DNA from: Candidatus Vogelbacteria bacterium
GTDB taxonomy: Bacteria; Patescibacteriota; Minisyncoccia; Phycocordibacterales; XYD1-FULL-46-19
Length of the DNA: 10,894 nt
Reading direction: 5' to 3'
Assembly (NCBI GenBank): GCA_903825615.1
Contig: CAIKBK010000015.1
Span: forward strand, 1 to 10,894
A program made the position numbers and the translations under genes. Positions 1 through 6,427 of this stretch are shown piece after piece. The notes below the pieces were generated by a model. That model did not search any database. It worked only from the letters and a program-made list of their open reading frames with translations, and had not been told where the DNA came from. How positions within the stretch are numbered: the first letter of the stretch is position 1; every line of letters begins with the position of its first letter.

Positions 1-42
1 TGGGTAATAGAAAATATTTTGAATAGAGCAGAGGTAAAATAA
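1..42 (+). CDS. Possible C-terminal end of a truncated CDS
   Basis: Frame 1 is open from the window edge to a TAA at 40-42 and encodes WVIENILNRAEVK. The stretch is AT-rich like the real genes of the window, and GC-rich structured DNA follows from about base 88. A 12-codon ORF (MDDEVFELWQRM) starts immediately after, at base 44. Thirteen codons are too few to identify a family, and the open frame could be chance. Confidence 0.25.
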   Translation, partial: WVIENILNRAEVK

Positions 43-118
43 CATGGACGACGAAGTTTTTGAGCTCTGGCAAAGAATGTAATTTCCGCGTCGTTCTGGC
101 TAATCCTACCCTTCACAA

Positions 119-860
119 ATGCCCCCTAGGCTCTCAGAGGCCTCTAGGTTTGTTGTATCCTCAGAAAGTCCTAAACTACTGCTATTTGGGAGTCTCCCCG
201 CGGGCGCGCACGGGTGGGATAGCCCGCGCGTTTTAGCGCGGGCTGGGGCAAGCCCAATGCGGTTAGAGACTCGGACATTTCCGCTAGGGCGCCCGGCTAA
301 AGGATGAGCGCCGTCGTGGACGAAGCCAATAAAGAAACAAAGCAAAGCGACACTTCTAACTCTAAAATGAAAACGAGAAGGGGGGTTGGCTGAGCCGGTC
401 GGTCGAGCCCTGCCGAGACGAGGCGAAGCTGGGGGGAGGATCCCTTCCTCCCCCCAAAAAGAGGCGCGCCCTTTTGCTTGAACGGCTCATTTCCTCGGTG
501 TTTGAGCCGTTGGCAAGCAAAAAGCGCGCACCTAGACATCTAGGCGCGAGTAGCCCTAGCGGAAATGTCCGAGGCGGATGCCGAGGATGAAGCCCCTTTA
601 GTAACCGGGCGAAAAATGATAGTATGGACGAGGTACGATAATGTGGTTGGGGTTTAGAGTTCCGCCTGCTTCCTGTCTCAACAGGAAGTCCGCCCGAAGC
701 CCCACCGCCCATACCGAAGCAAAAAAATTCCCCCCGCCAAACAATGAAGAATGGAAAGCGAGCGGTGGGGCGAGGGCGGGACGCCGAGGTTCATGCCGAG
801 GCGTGGCGGAAGTCGTTAGGTTTCTTGTTCGAAAAAAGTTCGCGCAAAAGTTAGCAATTC
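119..860. ncRNA. Candidate large structured RNA region, no gene
   Basis: I see no convincing protein in these ~740 bases, only long, mostly perfect stems. They include 431-440/446-455; a nested hairpin 464-469/524-529, 472-480/514-522, 481-489/503-511; 531-535/540-544; 669-676/681-688; and 699-708/762-771 stacked on 690-695/774-779 across a purine internal loop. A hairpin AGCCCGCGC/GCGCGGGCT lies near 220-244. A 21-bp perfect helix joins 270-290 to 553-573. The bases right after its 5' strand (291-303) can pair with 595-610 (13 pairs, one 3-nt bulge), which gives an A-B-A'-B' pseudoknot. GC content is well above the neighbouring genes. I could not match it to rRNA, tmRNA, RNase P RNA, SRP RNA or a self-splicing intron by eye. 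The strand is unknown, and perfect stems could also mean packed palindromic repeats rather than one RNA. Confidence 0.45.
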
Positions 861-1007
861 TCCACAAATCGAAACCTCCCCGAAAAATTGCTCCGCGCGC
901 TCACGCGCGATGGTGATGAGTGGGTGGTGGAACGGCTCGCCCGTGCGACGGGCGCTCGCGAATTCGGTGGGTGGGCAGAGAGCAAGAAATGAGATCTTAA
1001 CGGACTT
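861..1007 (+). repeat. Left inverted-repeat arm, remnant of a recombinase 3' end
   Basis: Bases 861-976 match the reverse complement of 2450-2565 with six differences in 116 positions. Past that, similarity continues to 1007 with a 9-bp in-frame insertion relative to the right arm. Read on the minus strand, the arm encodes CPPTEFASARRTGEPFHHP and onward, nearly the same as the C-terminus of the resident recombinase and preceded by a matching KSV..SF. I therefore read it as the leftover 3' end of a second, oppositely oriented recombinase copy. The arm also has two internal perfect palindromes, 894-899/904-909 and 938-944/948-954. Confidence 0.8.
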
Positions 1008-1035
1008 TCTTTTTTCATAATCCAAAAGCAAATTT

Positions 1036-2628
1036 ATGATCAAACCAAAATATTTTCTTTACGCCCGCAAATCAACCGAAGATGACGACCATCAGATTAT
1101 GTCGATTGAAGCGCAATTGTTTGAGTTGCGAGAATTTGCGCGCAAAGAAAATCTGGAAATTCTTGAGGAATTTACCGAATCAAAAAGCGCTAAGAAACCC
1201 GGTCGTGAGAAATTCGGCGAGATGATGGGAAAAATTGAGAATATGGATGGTATGGGTATTCTCGCGTGGCACCCTGACCGTTTGGCTCGTAATAGTATTG
1301 ATGGTGGACGCATCATCTACGCCGTGGACACGACCAAGATCGTTTCTTTACGCTTCCCGACTTTTTGGTTTGAACCGACCCCGCAAGGCCTCTTTATGTT
1401 ACAAGTGGCGTTCGGCCAGTCCAAATATTATTCTGACAACTTAGTCGAGAATATCAATCGCGGTATCCGCCAAAAATTGCGCCGTGGCGAGTGGCTAACC
1501 AAAGCGCCGTTTGGTTATGTGAATAATCCGCGAACGAGAAATATTGAACCTGATGTGGTGAAGTCGAAAATTATTGTTCGCGCTTTTGAAGAATACGCCA
1601 CCGGTCGCCACGGCTTAGAATCGTTGGCTCAGTTTTTGGCTCTGTATGGTGTGACCACTAAAGCCGGAACGCCACTGGCCAAAGCTTCCGTTTCTTGTTT
1701 GTTGTCCAACAAAGCCTATCTCGGTTTAACCAAACATCATCGCGAGTATTTTGCCGGAAGCTTTGCGCCAATTCTTTCTCATGATTTATTCGAAGCCGTG
1801 CAAAAAAGATTGAGAGAGCGAGCTCATCCTCGCCGAACCAAAATCGGCCACAATTTTCCTTTCACCGGTTTATTCCATTGTGGCGAGTGCGACAGTATGA
1901 TTACCGCTCAATGGTGCACGGGAAAATCCGGTGGTCGTTATCGTTATTATCGTTGCACTAAGAAGAAAGGAAAATGTGGTCAAAAATATCTGCGCGAGGA
2001 CTTGCTCGTCTCGCAATTAAGAGCACGGCTTGAAAAAATCGCTCTGCCCGACGACTGGACCGACTACATGTTGCGCCAAACGGATATTTGGGACAAAGAA
2101 GACAAGGTGTCGTCGAGCAGTCGGCTCGAGCAAGTCAAAAATGAGGAGCGAGAGACCGAACAAAAGCTCGATGAGTTGGTTAATTTATATTTGGATGGTG
2201 ACATCCCAAAAGAAAATTATCTTATTAAGAAAAACGAGCTTTTGAAGCAAAAAATGTCTCTCGCGCAAAAAATTGACTCTGCTCGAGCCGAGAGAAAGAA
2301 TTGGGTCGAACCCTTGCGGTTATGGATTTTAGATATGAAAAAAGCCACGCAATTGCGTACCAGTGAAGATTTTTTTGAAATTCGTGATTATTTCAAAAAA
2401 ATCGGAACGAACCCGCAATTGAGGGACAAGTCCGTCTCGGTCTCATTTTGCCCACCCACTGAATTCGCGAGCGCTCGTCACGCGGGCGAGCCGTTCACCC
2501 ACCCACTCATCACCATCGCGCGTGAGCGCGCGGAGCAATTTTTCGGGGAGGTTTCGATTTGTGGACCTACGGGGAGTCGGACCCCGACCTGTTCCATGCC
2601 ATGGAACCGTTCTACCGCTATACTATAG
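1036..2628 (+). CDS. Serine recombinase, zinc-ribbon type
   Basis: This is a site-specific serine recombinase (resolvase/invertase superfamily), which cuts and rejoins DNA at att sites through a phosphoserine link. Visible parts are: an N-terminal resolvase domain with the ARKST motif and catalytic Ser13, and the HPDRLARNS segment (79-87) with conserved arginines; a Recombinase domain at about 155-265; a zinc ribbon with C282, C285, C307 and C314; and a charged helical, probably coiled-coil segment at about 360-420. The final ~65 residues are unusual. Residues about 465-509 are encoded by the inverted repeat, and 510-530 (PTGSRTPTCSMPWNRSTAIL) are the antisense translation of the tRNA-Ala gene, which supplies the TAG stop. 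The normal family end is therefore probably near residue 465-470. The ATG at 1036 has no Shine-Dalgarno, but residues 6-14 match the family N-terminus. The family call is secure; whether it transposes, integrates or inverts DNA is unknown. Confidence 0.93.
   Translation: MIKPKYFLYARKSTEDDDHQIMSIEAQLFELREFARKENLEILEEFTESKSAKKPGREKFGEMMGKIENMDGMGILAWHPDRLARNSIDGGRIIYAVDTTKIVSLRFPTFWFEPTPQGLFMLQVAFGQSKYYSDNLVENINRGIRQKLRRGEWLTKAPFGYVNNPRTRNIEPDVVKSKIIVRAFEEYATGRHGLESLAQFLALYGVTTKAGTPLAKASVSCLLSNKAYLGLTKHHREYFAGSFAPILSHDLFEAVQKRLRERAHPRRTKIGHNFPFTGLFHCGECDSMITAQWCTGKSGGRYRYYRCTKKKGKCGQKYLREDLLVSQLRARLEKIALPDDWTDYMLRQTDIWDKEDKVSSSSRLEQVKNEERETEQKLDELVNLYLDGDIPKENYLIKKNELLKQKMSLAQKIDSARAERKNWVEPLRLWILDMKKATQLRTSEDFFEIRDYFKKIGTNPQLRDKSVSVSFCPPTEFASARHAGEPFTHPLITIARERAEQFFGEVSICGPTGSRTPTCSMPWNRSTAIL
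2428..2565 (-). repeat. Right inverted-repeat arm, inside the recombinase CDS
   Basis: This arm is the inverted counterpart of 861-1007. Unlike the left arm it lies wholly inside the resident recombinase frame, where it encodes the tail from KSVSVSF to VSICG. Its last four bases are the 3' end of the tRNA-Ala gene. One internal palindrome that is perfect in the left arm (938-954) is broken here by substitutions. Confidence 0.8.
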
Positions 2629-2632
2629 GCCC
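2562..2632 (-). tRNA. tRNA-Ala (anticodon GGC)
   Basis: A full cloverleaf of 71 nt can be drawn on the minus strand. The acceptor is GGGCCTA/TAGGTCC with discriminator A, the D-arm is GTAT-AGCGGTA-GAAC, the anticodon stem is GTTCC/GGAAC with loop ATGGCAT, the variable loop has four bases, and the T-arm is CGGGG-TCCGACT-CCCCG. The anticodon is GGC. The alanine identity pair G3-U70 is present, and the loop has the A32/U38 combination known from tRNA-Ala(GGC). CCA is not encoded. Two oddities are C instead of U at position 55 and an A12/A23 mismatch in the D-stem. The recombinase ORF runs antisense across the gene, and the GIY-YIG ORF ends inside its first 15 bases. With a nuclease gene directly upstream and no clear promoter of its own, the tRNA may be processed from a longer transcript. 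Confidence 0.9.
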
Positions 2633-2881
2633 TTGTATTATCTTATTTTTTAAAAATCTTCGACCAGCTGCACTTTTAAAATACAATTCTCTTTTTCTTG
2701 CTGTTGAGAAATCATTATATTCTTCAGTATAAACCAGGGATAAACCACCCATCTTTCTGGTAGTAATTGTTCTACCTGTTTCATGCTCCCGGATCCTCCT
2801 CTTGAGATTATTCGTCAAACCCTTATAAAGTTTACCATAAGAATCCCTAAGAACGTATACTGTGTAATTTTCAATTTTCAT
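2618..2881 (-). CDS. Small GIY-YIG nuclease family protein
   Basis: This 87-residue stand-alone GIY-YIG domain protein has the same length as the small UvrC-like nucleases that are frequent in CPR genomes. Visible motifs are the degenerate GIY (YTVYVL, residues 6-11), the YIG equivalent LYKG (18-21), the helix NLKRRIREH (25-33) with the conserved arginine, and the ARKREL segment with the likely metal-binding Glu65, then the family's GRRFLK end (73-78). The last codons (QGPIV and the stop) come from the 5' end of the tRNA-Ala gene, so the target DNA provides the stop codon. The ATG at 2881 follows directly on a partial tRNA-Ala copy and has no Shine-Dalgarno. The position between a tRNA half and an intact tRNA suggests a homing-type cassette that cuts tRNA-Ala. 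This is inference; the general family has other members with unknown roles. Confidence 0.85.
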   Translation of the reverse strand: MKIENYTVYVLRDSYGKLYKGLTNNLKRRIREHETGRTITTRKMGGLSLVYTEEYNDFSTARKRELYFKSAAGRRFLKNKIIQGPIV

Positions 2882-2882
2882 A

Positions 2883-2955
2883 CCATGCCATGGAACCGTT
2901 CCCCGCCCGTACCGAATGGCACGTTCGGGCGGGTACCGCTATACTATAGGCCCTT
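2883..2955 (-). pseudogene. 5'-half copy of tRNA-Ala, interrupted in the D-loop
   Basis: On the minus strand this repeats 41 bp of the intact tRNA-Ala (2594-2634), from two bases before the acceptor to just past the anticodon (ending GGCATGG). The repeat is identical except for a 32-nt insertion after the D-loop sequence GCGGTA. The 3' half of the tRNA is absent, so it cannot give a tRNA. It is a direct repeat flanking the GIY-YIG gene, as expected if a cassette inserted in the anticodon region and carried or duplicated the 5' half. Confidence 0.88.
2902..2933. repeat. 32-nt hairpin inserted in the tRNA D-loop
   Basis: The inserted sequence folds back on itself. An outer 7-8 bp stem CCCGCCC/GGGCGGG surrounds an inner stem GTGCC/GGTAC (minus-strand reading) with loop ATTC and a GAAC bulge. 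Its plus-strand core CCGCCCGTACCGAA resembles CCGCCCATACCGAA at 706-719, and CCGCCCGAA recurs at 690-698. It may therefore belong to a family of small palindromic repeats in this genome. Confidence 0.7.
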
Positions 2956-2969
2956 ATCGGACACTTGAT

Positions 2970-2994
2970 AATATAGCAAATTTCTTGAAATTTG
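2970..2994 (-). promoter_or_regulatory. Possible promoter of the original tRNA-Ala locus
   Basis: Upstream of the tRNA half-copy on the minus strand, TATATT/TATTAT (around 2970-2975) could serve as a -10 box 15 bases before the tRNA sequence. The -35 region is poorly matched. Next to it, CAAATTT/AAATTTG (2977-2983/2988-2994) forms an AT-rich hairpin that could instead belong to the 3' end of the preceding gene. Confidence 0.3.
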
Positions 2995-3007
2995 GGAAGT
3001 TAAAATT

Positions 3008-4477
3008 TTAGAATAAATTCCAAAAACCTGACCACGAATTAGTGACCCAGTCTCGCGATCTGGTTAACCAGGAGGAAGATTTGGTGACTGTTTGCGCAGG
3101 GGTTGGAGAAGATTTGGTAAGTGAGTGATAGTTGCGACCGCAATCTTTATCGACAAATTTGCCATCATCAGGGTGATAATCAGTACCAGAGAAATCACCA
3201 AGATAGACCATGTTCATATAAAAACTAGTCCAACCGAAACAATTCCCCGCCTCCCCAAAATTTCCCAAACTAACCAAATTATTCTTTAACCATTCGGTAG
3301 GCTTGCGTCCACAGAGGTCAGGAAAATCGGAAGAATTAGACGCATCACAAAAACCAAGCCATTTAACAGCTAAATCAGTTTGAAAGTCAAAACGAATAAT
3401 CAAAACTTGACCGTCGGCTTCATAAGTAGGAGAATCACAAGCTAAACCATAATTGTACCCGTCTAATCCTGAGGTTGTTGTTCTCATAACAGAGTAACGA
3501 CAATTTCGTAGATAAGTAACTTCACTAGGGACATTGGGGTCAATTAGCTCAAAGCTATAGACATCACCAATTGATTGCTCCGCACCAACTAGAATACAAG
3601 AGTGAGATGTTTTAATTATCGTATTATTAAGAATTTTGACTGGCCACTCAACAGAAGCAAAAGTAATCGTCATTGGATAACCCTTATTTATTTCCCCAAT
3701 AATGTAACTAAGGTTTTCCCGTTCAGCTTGAGGTATTGCCTGAGTAGTAATACTGGAATTAAAATAAACCGGTTTAGGACAAGTATTCTTGCCACCAATT
3801 TTATTATAAAGACAGGCCCGCATTTCACACTGAGTGTCGGTCATGATTGAAACAATATTTCTTTTATCACCCGAACCTGGCCCATCACCATTTGGCCCGG
3901 CATAATCCTTATCATCAGTCTGGGAATAGCCATTTAGATTCTCTTCCGTAATATGAGTTGGCTGGCCAGCTAAAATATTTTGTTTAATTGACGAGTAGCT
4001 CACCTCACACGGTGCGACGCTAACAATCGCAACTTTGGAACTGGTGGCTATGACCAGATCTCCCCCGAAGAGACTCCCAGACACGTGACAAAATTTTTGA
4101 TAAATATTACCAACAATAGTATCACCAACTCCTTTAAGATAAACGGTGCCGGTGGGAGTGATTTCTGAAGAAGTCATGGGTACGTACTCTTCGCCAGCAA
4201 TCTTATAAAATCCGGCAGTGCCACTTCGACAATCCCCCCCGTCAGATCGGGAGCAGCCAGACCAACAAAGCTGGCCAGCCGGGATATTACCAGAAACATC
4301 TAAGCCAGATTCTACTTCCACCGCAATTGAACCCAGCATGGGATTGAAGGGACACTTAATGCCTTCGGCGTAAGGATAACAGTCAGGTCCAGTCGAGGCT
4401 GCGAAAGAAAGAAGGGGTAAAAGAAAAACGGCCAAACCCAGAGTTAAGAGAAGTTTTTTATTAAGATTTATTTTCAT
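3008..4477 (-). CDS. Secreted cysteine-rich protein with papain-like motifs, order permuted
   Basis: I chose the ATG at 4477 (489 aa). An in-frame TTG at 4495 directly abuts the upstream stop, but the ATG gives a clean signal peptide (MKINLNKK, then about 17 hydrophobic residues, then SFAA). The mature protein is rich in cysteine. Two segments resemble papain-like/C39-type peptidases: around 261-320, INKGYPMTITF, then SHSCILVG with His292, then FELIDPNVPSEV; and around 405-425, GEAGNCFGWTSF with Cys412-413. In ordinary members Cys precedes His, whereas here His precedes Cys. Permuted papain-like folds are known (LRAT and some NlpC/P60 relatives). The C-terminus is a Ser/Thr-rich linker and an aromatic tail ending FWNLF. 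The gene lies 18 bp downstream of the next gene on the same strand, so the two probably form an operon. Peptidase activity is only suggested. Confidence 0.7.
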   Translation of the reverse strand: MKINLNKKLLLTLGLAVFLLPLLSFAASTGPDCYPYAEGIKCPFNPMLGSIAVEVESGLDVSGNIPAGQLCWSGCSRSDGGDCRSGTAGFYKIAGEEYVPMTSSEITPTGTVYLKGVGDTIVGNIYQKFCHVSGSLFGGDLVIATSSKVAIVSVAPCEVSYSSIKQNILAGQPTHITEENLNGYSQTDDKDYAGPNGDGPGSGDKRNIVSIMTDTQCEMRACLYNKIGGKNTCPKPVYFNSSITTQAIPQAERENLSYIIGEINKGYPMTITFASVEWPVKILNNTIIKTSHSCILVGAEQSIGDVYSFELIDPNVPSEVTYLRNCRYSVMRTTTSGLDGYNYGLACDSPTYEADGQVLIIRFDFQTDLAVKWLGFCDASNSSDFPDLCGRKPTEWLKNNLVSLGNFGEAGNCFGWTSFYMNMVYLGDFSGTDYHPDDGKFVDKDCGRNYHSLTKSSPTPAQTVTKSSSWLTRSRDWVTNSWSGFWNLF

Positions 4478-4495
4478 ATTTATTTTCAGCGCCAA

Positions 4496-6334
4496 TTAAA
4501 AACTAAACAAACTGCCAAGAGAAGCCGTTAGCCAATTACCCAAACTGGTAAGACCGACTTTGACAGGCCCACCACACGCTGGGCAACCAGTACCCGGTTG
4601 CATGGGGTTACCACAACGCTTGGGTTGGCCATAAACGCAAACACAAGTATTGTCGATACAAACTTGGCCGTTGTGTGAACTCCCTCTCCCCGCAGCCAAA
4701 ATCTTCACAGGAGCACTAAAACCGTTGCCGGCATAAGTGTTGGAAGAATCACCATTTTTTCTGGTATAGAGATAATAGGTAATACCAGGGATAGCGGTGC
4801 TGGGAGCAGTGAGCGAAACACTCCCGGTATTGGGGAAATTGTAGCCCAGCCTAATACGGCAATAGGTATTAGCGGTTTGAGCCACACTTAACCCAGAACT
4901 GGAGTCAGATTGGGTGCAAAGCCAAACTTCAATGTTGCTATCAAATACAGAAATTGGCCAGTTTATAGTTTTAATTGCTCCTATCGCCCAATCCCCGGCC
5001 GGGGCATAAGTTGGCGCACAGACTCGCATAAGAACCGGGCTAACACAACTCCCCGTATAAGATCTTGTCTGAAAAACATGAGAACAGGAACTCCAAGCGC
5101 TATAAGTGCAGGGTATGACGACAGGAGCATTTTTCACCATTACTGGATCACTGCTAAAACCATTGCCGGCATAGGTGTTAGCCGAATCATTAATTTTTCT
5201 CACATAAAAATAATAAGGATAGAGAGAATAAGCGGTGGAGGAGGTAGAGAATGTCGCACTCCCAGTGTTAGCCAGATTATAGCCTAATCTAATACTACAA
5301 TAATGATTAGCTGTGTACGCCACAGTTTGACTAGCGGTGGTGGAAGATTGAGTGCACAACCAAACTTCAACAGGAGTAGTGAAAGACGCCGTTGGCCATT
5401 TGACGGTTTTATTTGTGCCTCTAACCCAGTCACCGGTCGGGGTATAAGTTATTGCTACCACCGTTGGAGCAGCAATCACTGTTATGGAAACATCATTTGA
5501 AATAACTTGGGCTGAACCACTGCCGACTTTGGCATATTCAATCCAATAACCGATTCCAGAAGTGTCAAAAGAACCAGTGCCAATCCAATTACCTGAAGCG
5601 TCAGTAGTGGCCGGCAGAGGCGGAACAAGTTGACCGGCCGGAGTACAGGAAGTGGTTTGCGAAAGATTAACAGTATTTCTGAGACAAAGGGTAACGGGCT
5701 GATTGGCCAAGGCCGGATTAGTAGTGATTCTGAGCGTCCAAGCCTCACCAACTTTAAAATTGCCTGTTGTCGGAGTGTTGATAGTAAAAGAGGCTACTGT
5801 TGATGCAATAGTAACAGAATTATCACTTAATCTTGGGATGCTCGTTTCGGTAGCATTTTTGGCAGACACTTCATAGCGATAAGTACCAGCAGTGAGCACC
5901 TCAGAAACAGGCGAGGTAGGTCGACTAATGGCACTACCATCAGCAACCCAAGCATTATTATTACTATTAAATTTATAACGTTGATAAATATAACCAGTGG
6001 CGCCAGTTACCGTCGACCAATAAAGAGTTACTGTTGTGCCCGAGACAGTAGGATAGACTGAATCTGGTCGTGCGATACCAGCTGTTTTTGTCGGTGGAGT
6101 AGTCGGTGGCGGAGTAGTGGTAGTGGTTGGGCAACGTCGCATCATATCAGCCAAAGTACAAGATCCAATACAAATTCTCCTCTGCAAAGCGCCACTGGTA
6201 CAGGTGCTAGGAGACCACGAACCACAATTACAACTGGCTGTAACTACAGCCGAAGCGTTATGATAAAAACTAAAACCAACAACTAAAACGATAATGATTA
6301 ATAAAAAACCAAAACCAAGCCGATAATGTCTCAT
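4496..6334 (-). CDS. Secreted multidomain protein with TSP1-like, FN3 and Ig-like repeats
   Basis: A 612-residue exported protein with an N-terminal signal peptide (hydrophobic 8-25, end about ASA at 27-29). Next come a small cysteine module resembling a thrombospondin type-1 repeat (about 35-68: W40, paired cysteines, RR), a Pro/Thr linker (70-84), an FN3-like domain (about 86-178), and an Ig-like domain (about 180-288). Two homologous ~100-residue modules follow (about 298-400 and 445-545), sharing GDW, EVWLCTQS, IRLGYN and SNTYAGNGF. They are separated by a second TSP1-like module (409-440, SAWSSC). The C-terminus has a cysteine-rich knot (559-588) and a tail WLTASLGSLFSF. These are typical adhesion or cell-surface modules, and I see no catalytic motif. 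It is first in an operon with the 489-aa gene and has a -10 box nine bases before its ATG. Confidence 0.85.
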   Translation of the reverse strand: MRHYRLGFGFLLIIIVLVVGFSFYHNASAVVTASCNCGSWSPSTCTSGALQRRICIGSCTLADMMRRCPTTTTTPPPTTPPTKTAGIARPDSVYPTVSGTTVTLYWSTVTGATGYIYQRYKFNSNNNAWVADGSAISRPTSPVSEVLTAGTYRYEVSAKNATETSIPRLSDNSVTIASTVASFTINTPTTGNFKVGEAWTLRITTNPALANQPVTLCLRNTVNLSQTTSCTPAGQLVPPLPATTDASGNWIGTGSFDTSGIGYWIEYAKVGSGSAQVISNDVSITVIAAPTVVAITYTPTGDWVRGTNKTVKWPTASFTTPVEVWLCTQSSTTASQTVAYTANHYCSIRLGYNLANTGSATFSTSSTAYSLYPYYFYVRKINDSANTYAGNGFSSDPVMVKNAPVVIPCTYSAWSSCSHVFQTRSYTGSCVSPVLMRVCAPTYAPAGDWAIGAIKTINWPISVFDSNIEVWLCTQSDSSSGLSVAQTANTYCRIRLGYNFPNTGSVSLTAPSTAIPGITYYLYTRKNGDSSNTYAGNGFSAPVKILAAGRGSSHNGQVCIDNTCVCVYGQPKRCGNPMQPGTGCPACGGPVKVGLTSLGNWLTASLGSLFSF

Positions 6335-6343
6335 TATGTTTGT

Positions 6344-6372
6344 ATTATATCATTTAATTCCCCCATTATTAA
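6344..6372 (-). promoter_or_regulatory. Promoter of the TSP1/FN3 operon, near-leaderless
   Basis: On the minus strand a perfect TATAAT (6344-6349) lies 9 bases upstream of the ATG at 6334. A weak -35, TTAATA (6367-6372), sits 17 bp further up. Transcription would start within a few bases of the start codon, so the mRNA is leaderless or nearly so. This fits the missing Shine-Dalgarno. Confidence 0.6.
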
Positions 6373-6393
6373 AGACTAGTTTATCCACCGCCC

Positions 6394-6421
6394 TTTACAA
6401 AGAAGTGTGATCAGCTAAAAT
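6394..6421 (+). promoter_or_regulatory. Promoter of the plus-strand small RNA
   Basis: TTTACA (6394-6399) and TAAAAT (6416-6421), each one mismatch from consensus, are separated by 16 bp on the plus strand. The expected start is about 6428, three bases before the first stem of the predicted RNA. The downstream region on this strand has no ORF, so the product would be non-coding. Confidence 0.5.
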
Positions 6422-6427
6422 TATAGT

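Larger units (their letters stand above)
861..2565. mobile_element. Serine-recombinase element with long inverted repeats at tRNA-Ala
   Basis: A serine recombinase gene lies between inverted repeats. The right repeat ends inside the last four bases of the tRNA-Ala gene (TCCA), and the left repeat begins with the same TCCA at 861. This places the element at a tRNA 3' end, a common integration site. I found no direct-repeat copy of the tRNA 3' end in the first 860 bases, so the far att site may lie outside the window, or the element may have moved by another route. The GC-rich structured region to the left could belong to the same island. Confidence 0.6.

Noticed and set aside
270..610. HDV-like ribozyme because of its pseudoknot order
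   Set aside because: The first helix is 21 bp and the interval about 250 nt, far from the short P1 and compact core of that ribozyme class.
681..699. RNase P RNA-like text (ACAGGAAGTCC)
   Set aside because: The full first conserved region and the 3' conserved region of RNase P RNA are missing; the match is part of a simple hairpin.
119..860. Group I or group II intron, or tmRNA
   Set aside because: I found no domain V-like hairpin, no group I P/Q/R/S core in the right order, and no tRNA-like end with a tag ORF. The A-B-A'-B' topology also does not match the group I P3/P7 order.
106..916. Several overlapping ORFs on both strands in the first kilobase
   Set aside because: GC-rich palindromic DNA lacks stops by chance; the translations are Arg/Pro/Ser-rich with no recognisable domain and overlap one another.
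816..1043. 75-codon minus-strand ORF as a gene
   Set aside because: Most of it is the left inverted-repeat arm, which copies the recombinase C-terminus. It has no domain of its own and is better described as a remnant.
861..2565. CRISPR array
   Set aside because: No regularly spaced short direct repeats; the repeats present are one pair of long inverted arms and one pair of tRNA-derived direct repeats.
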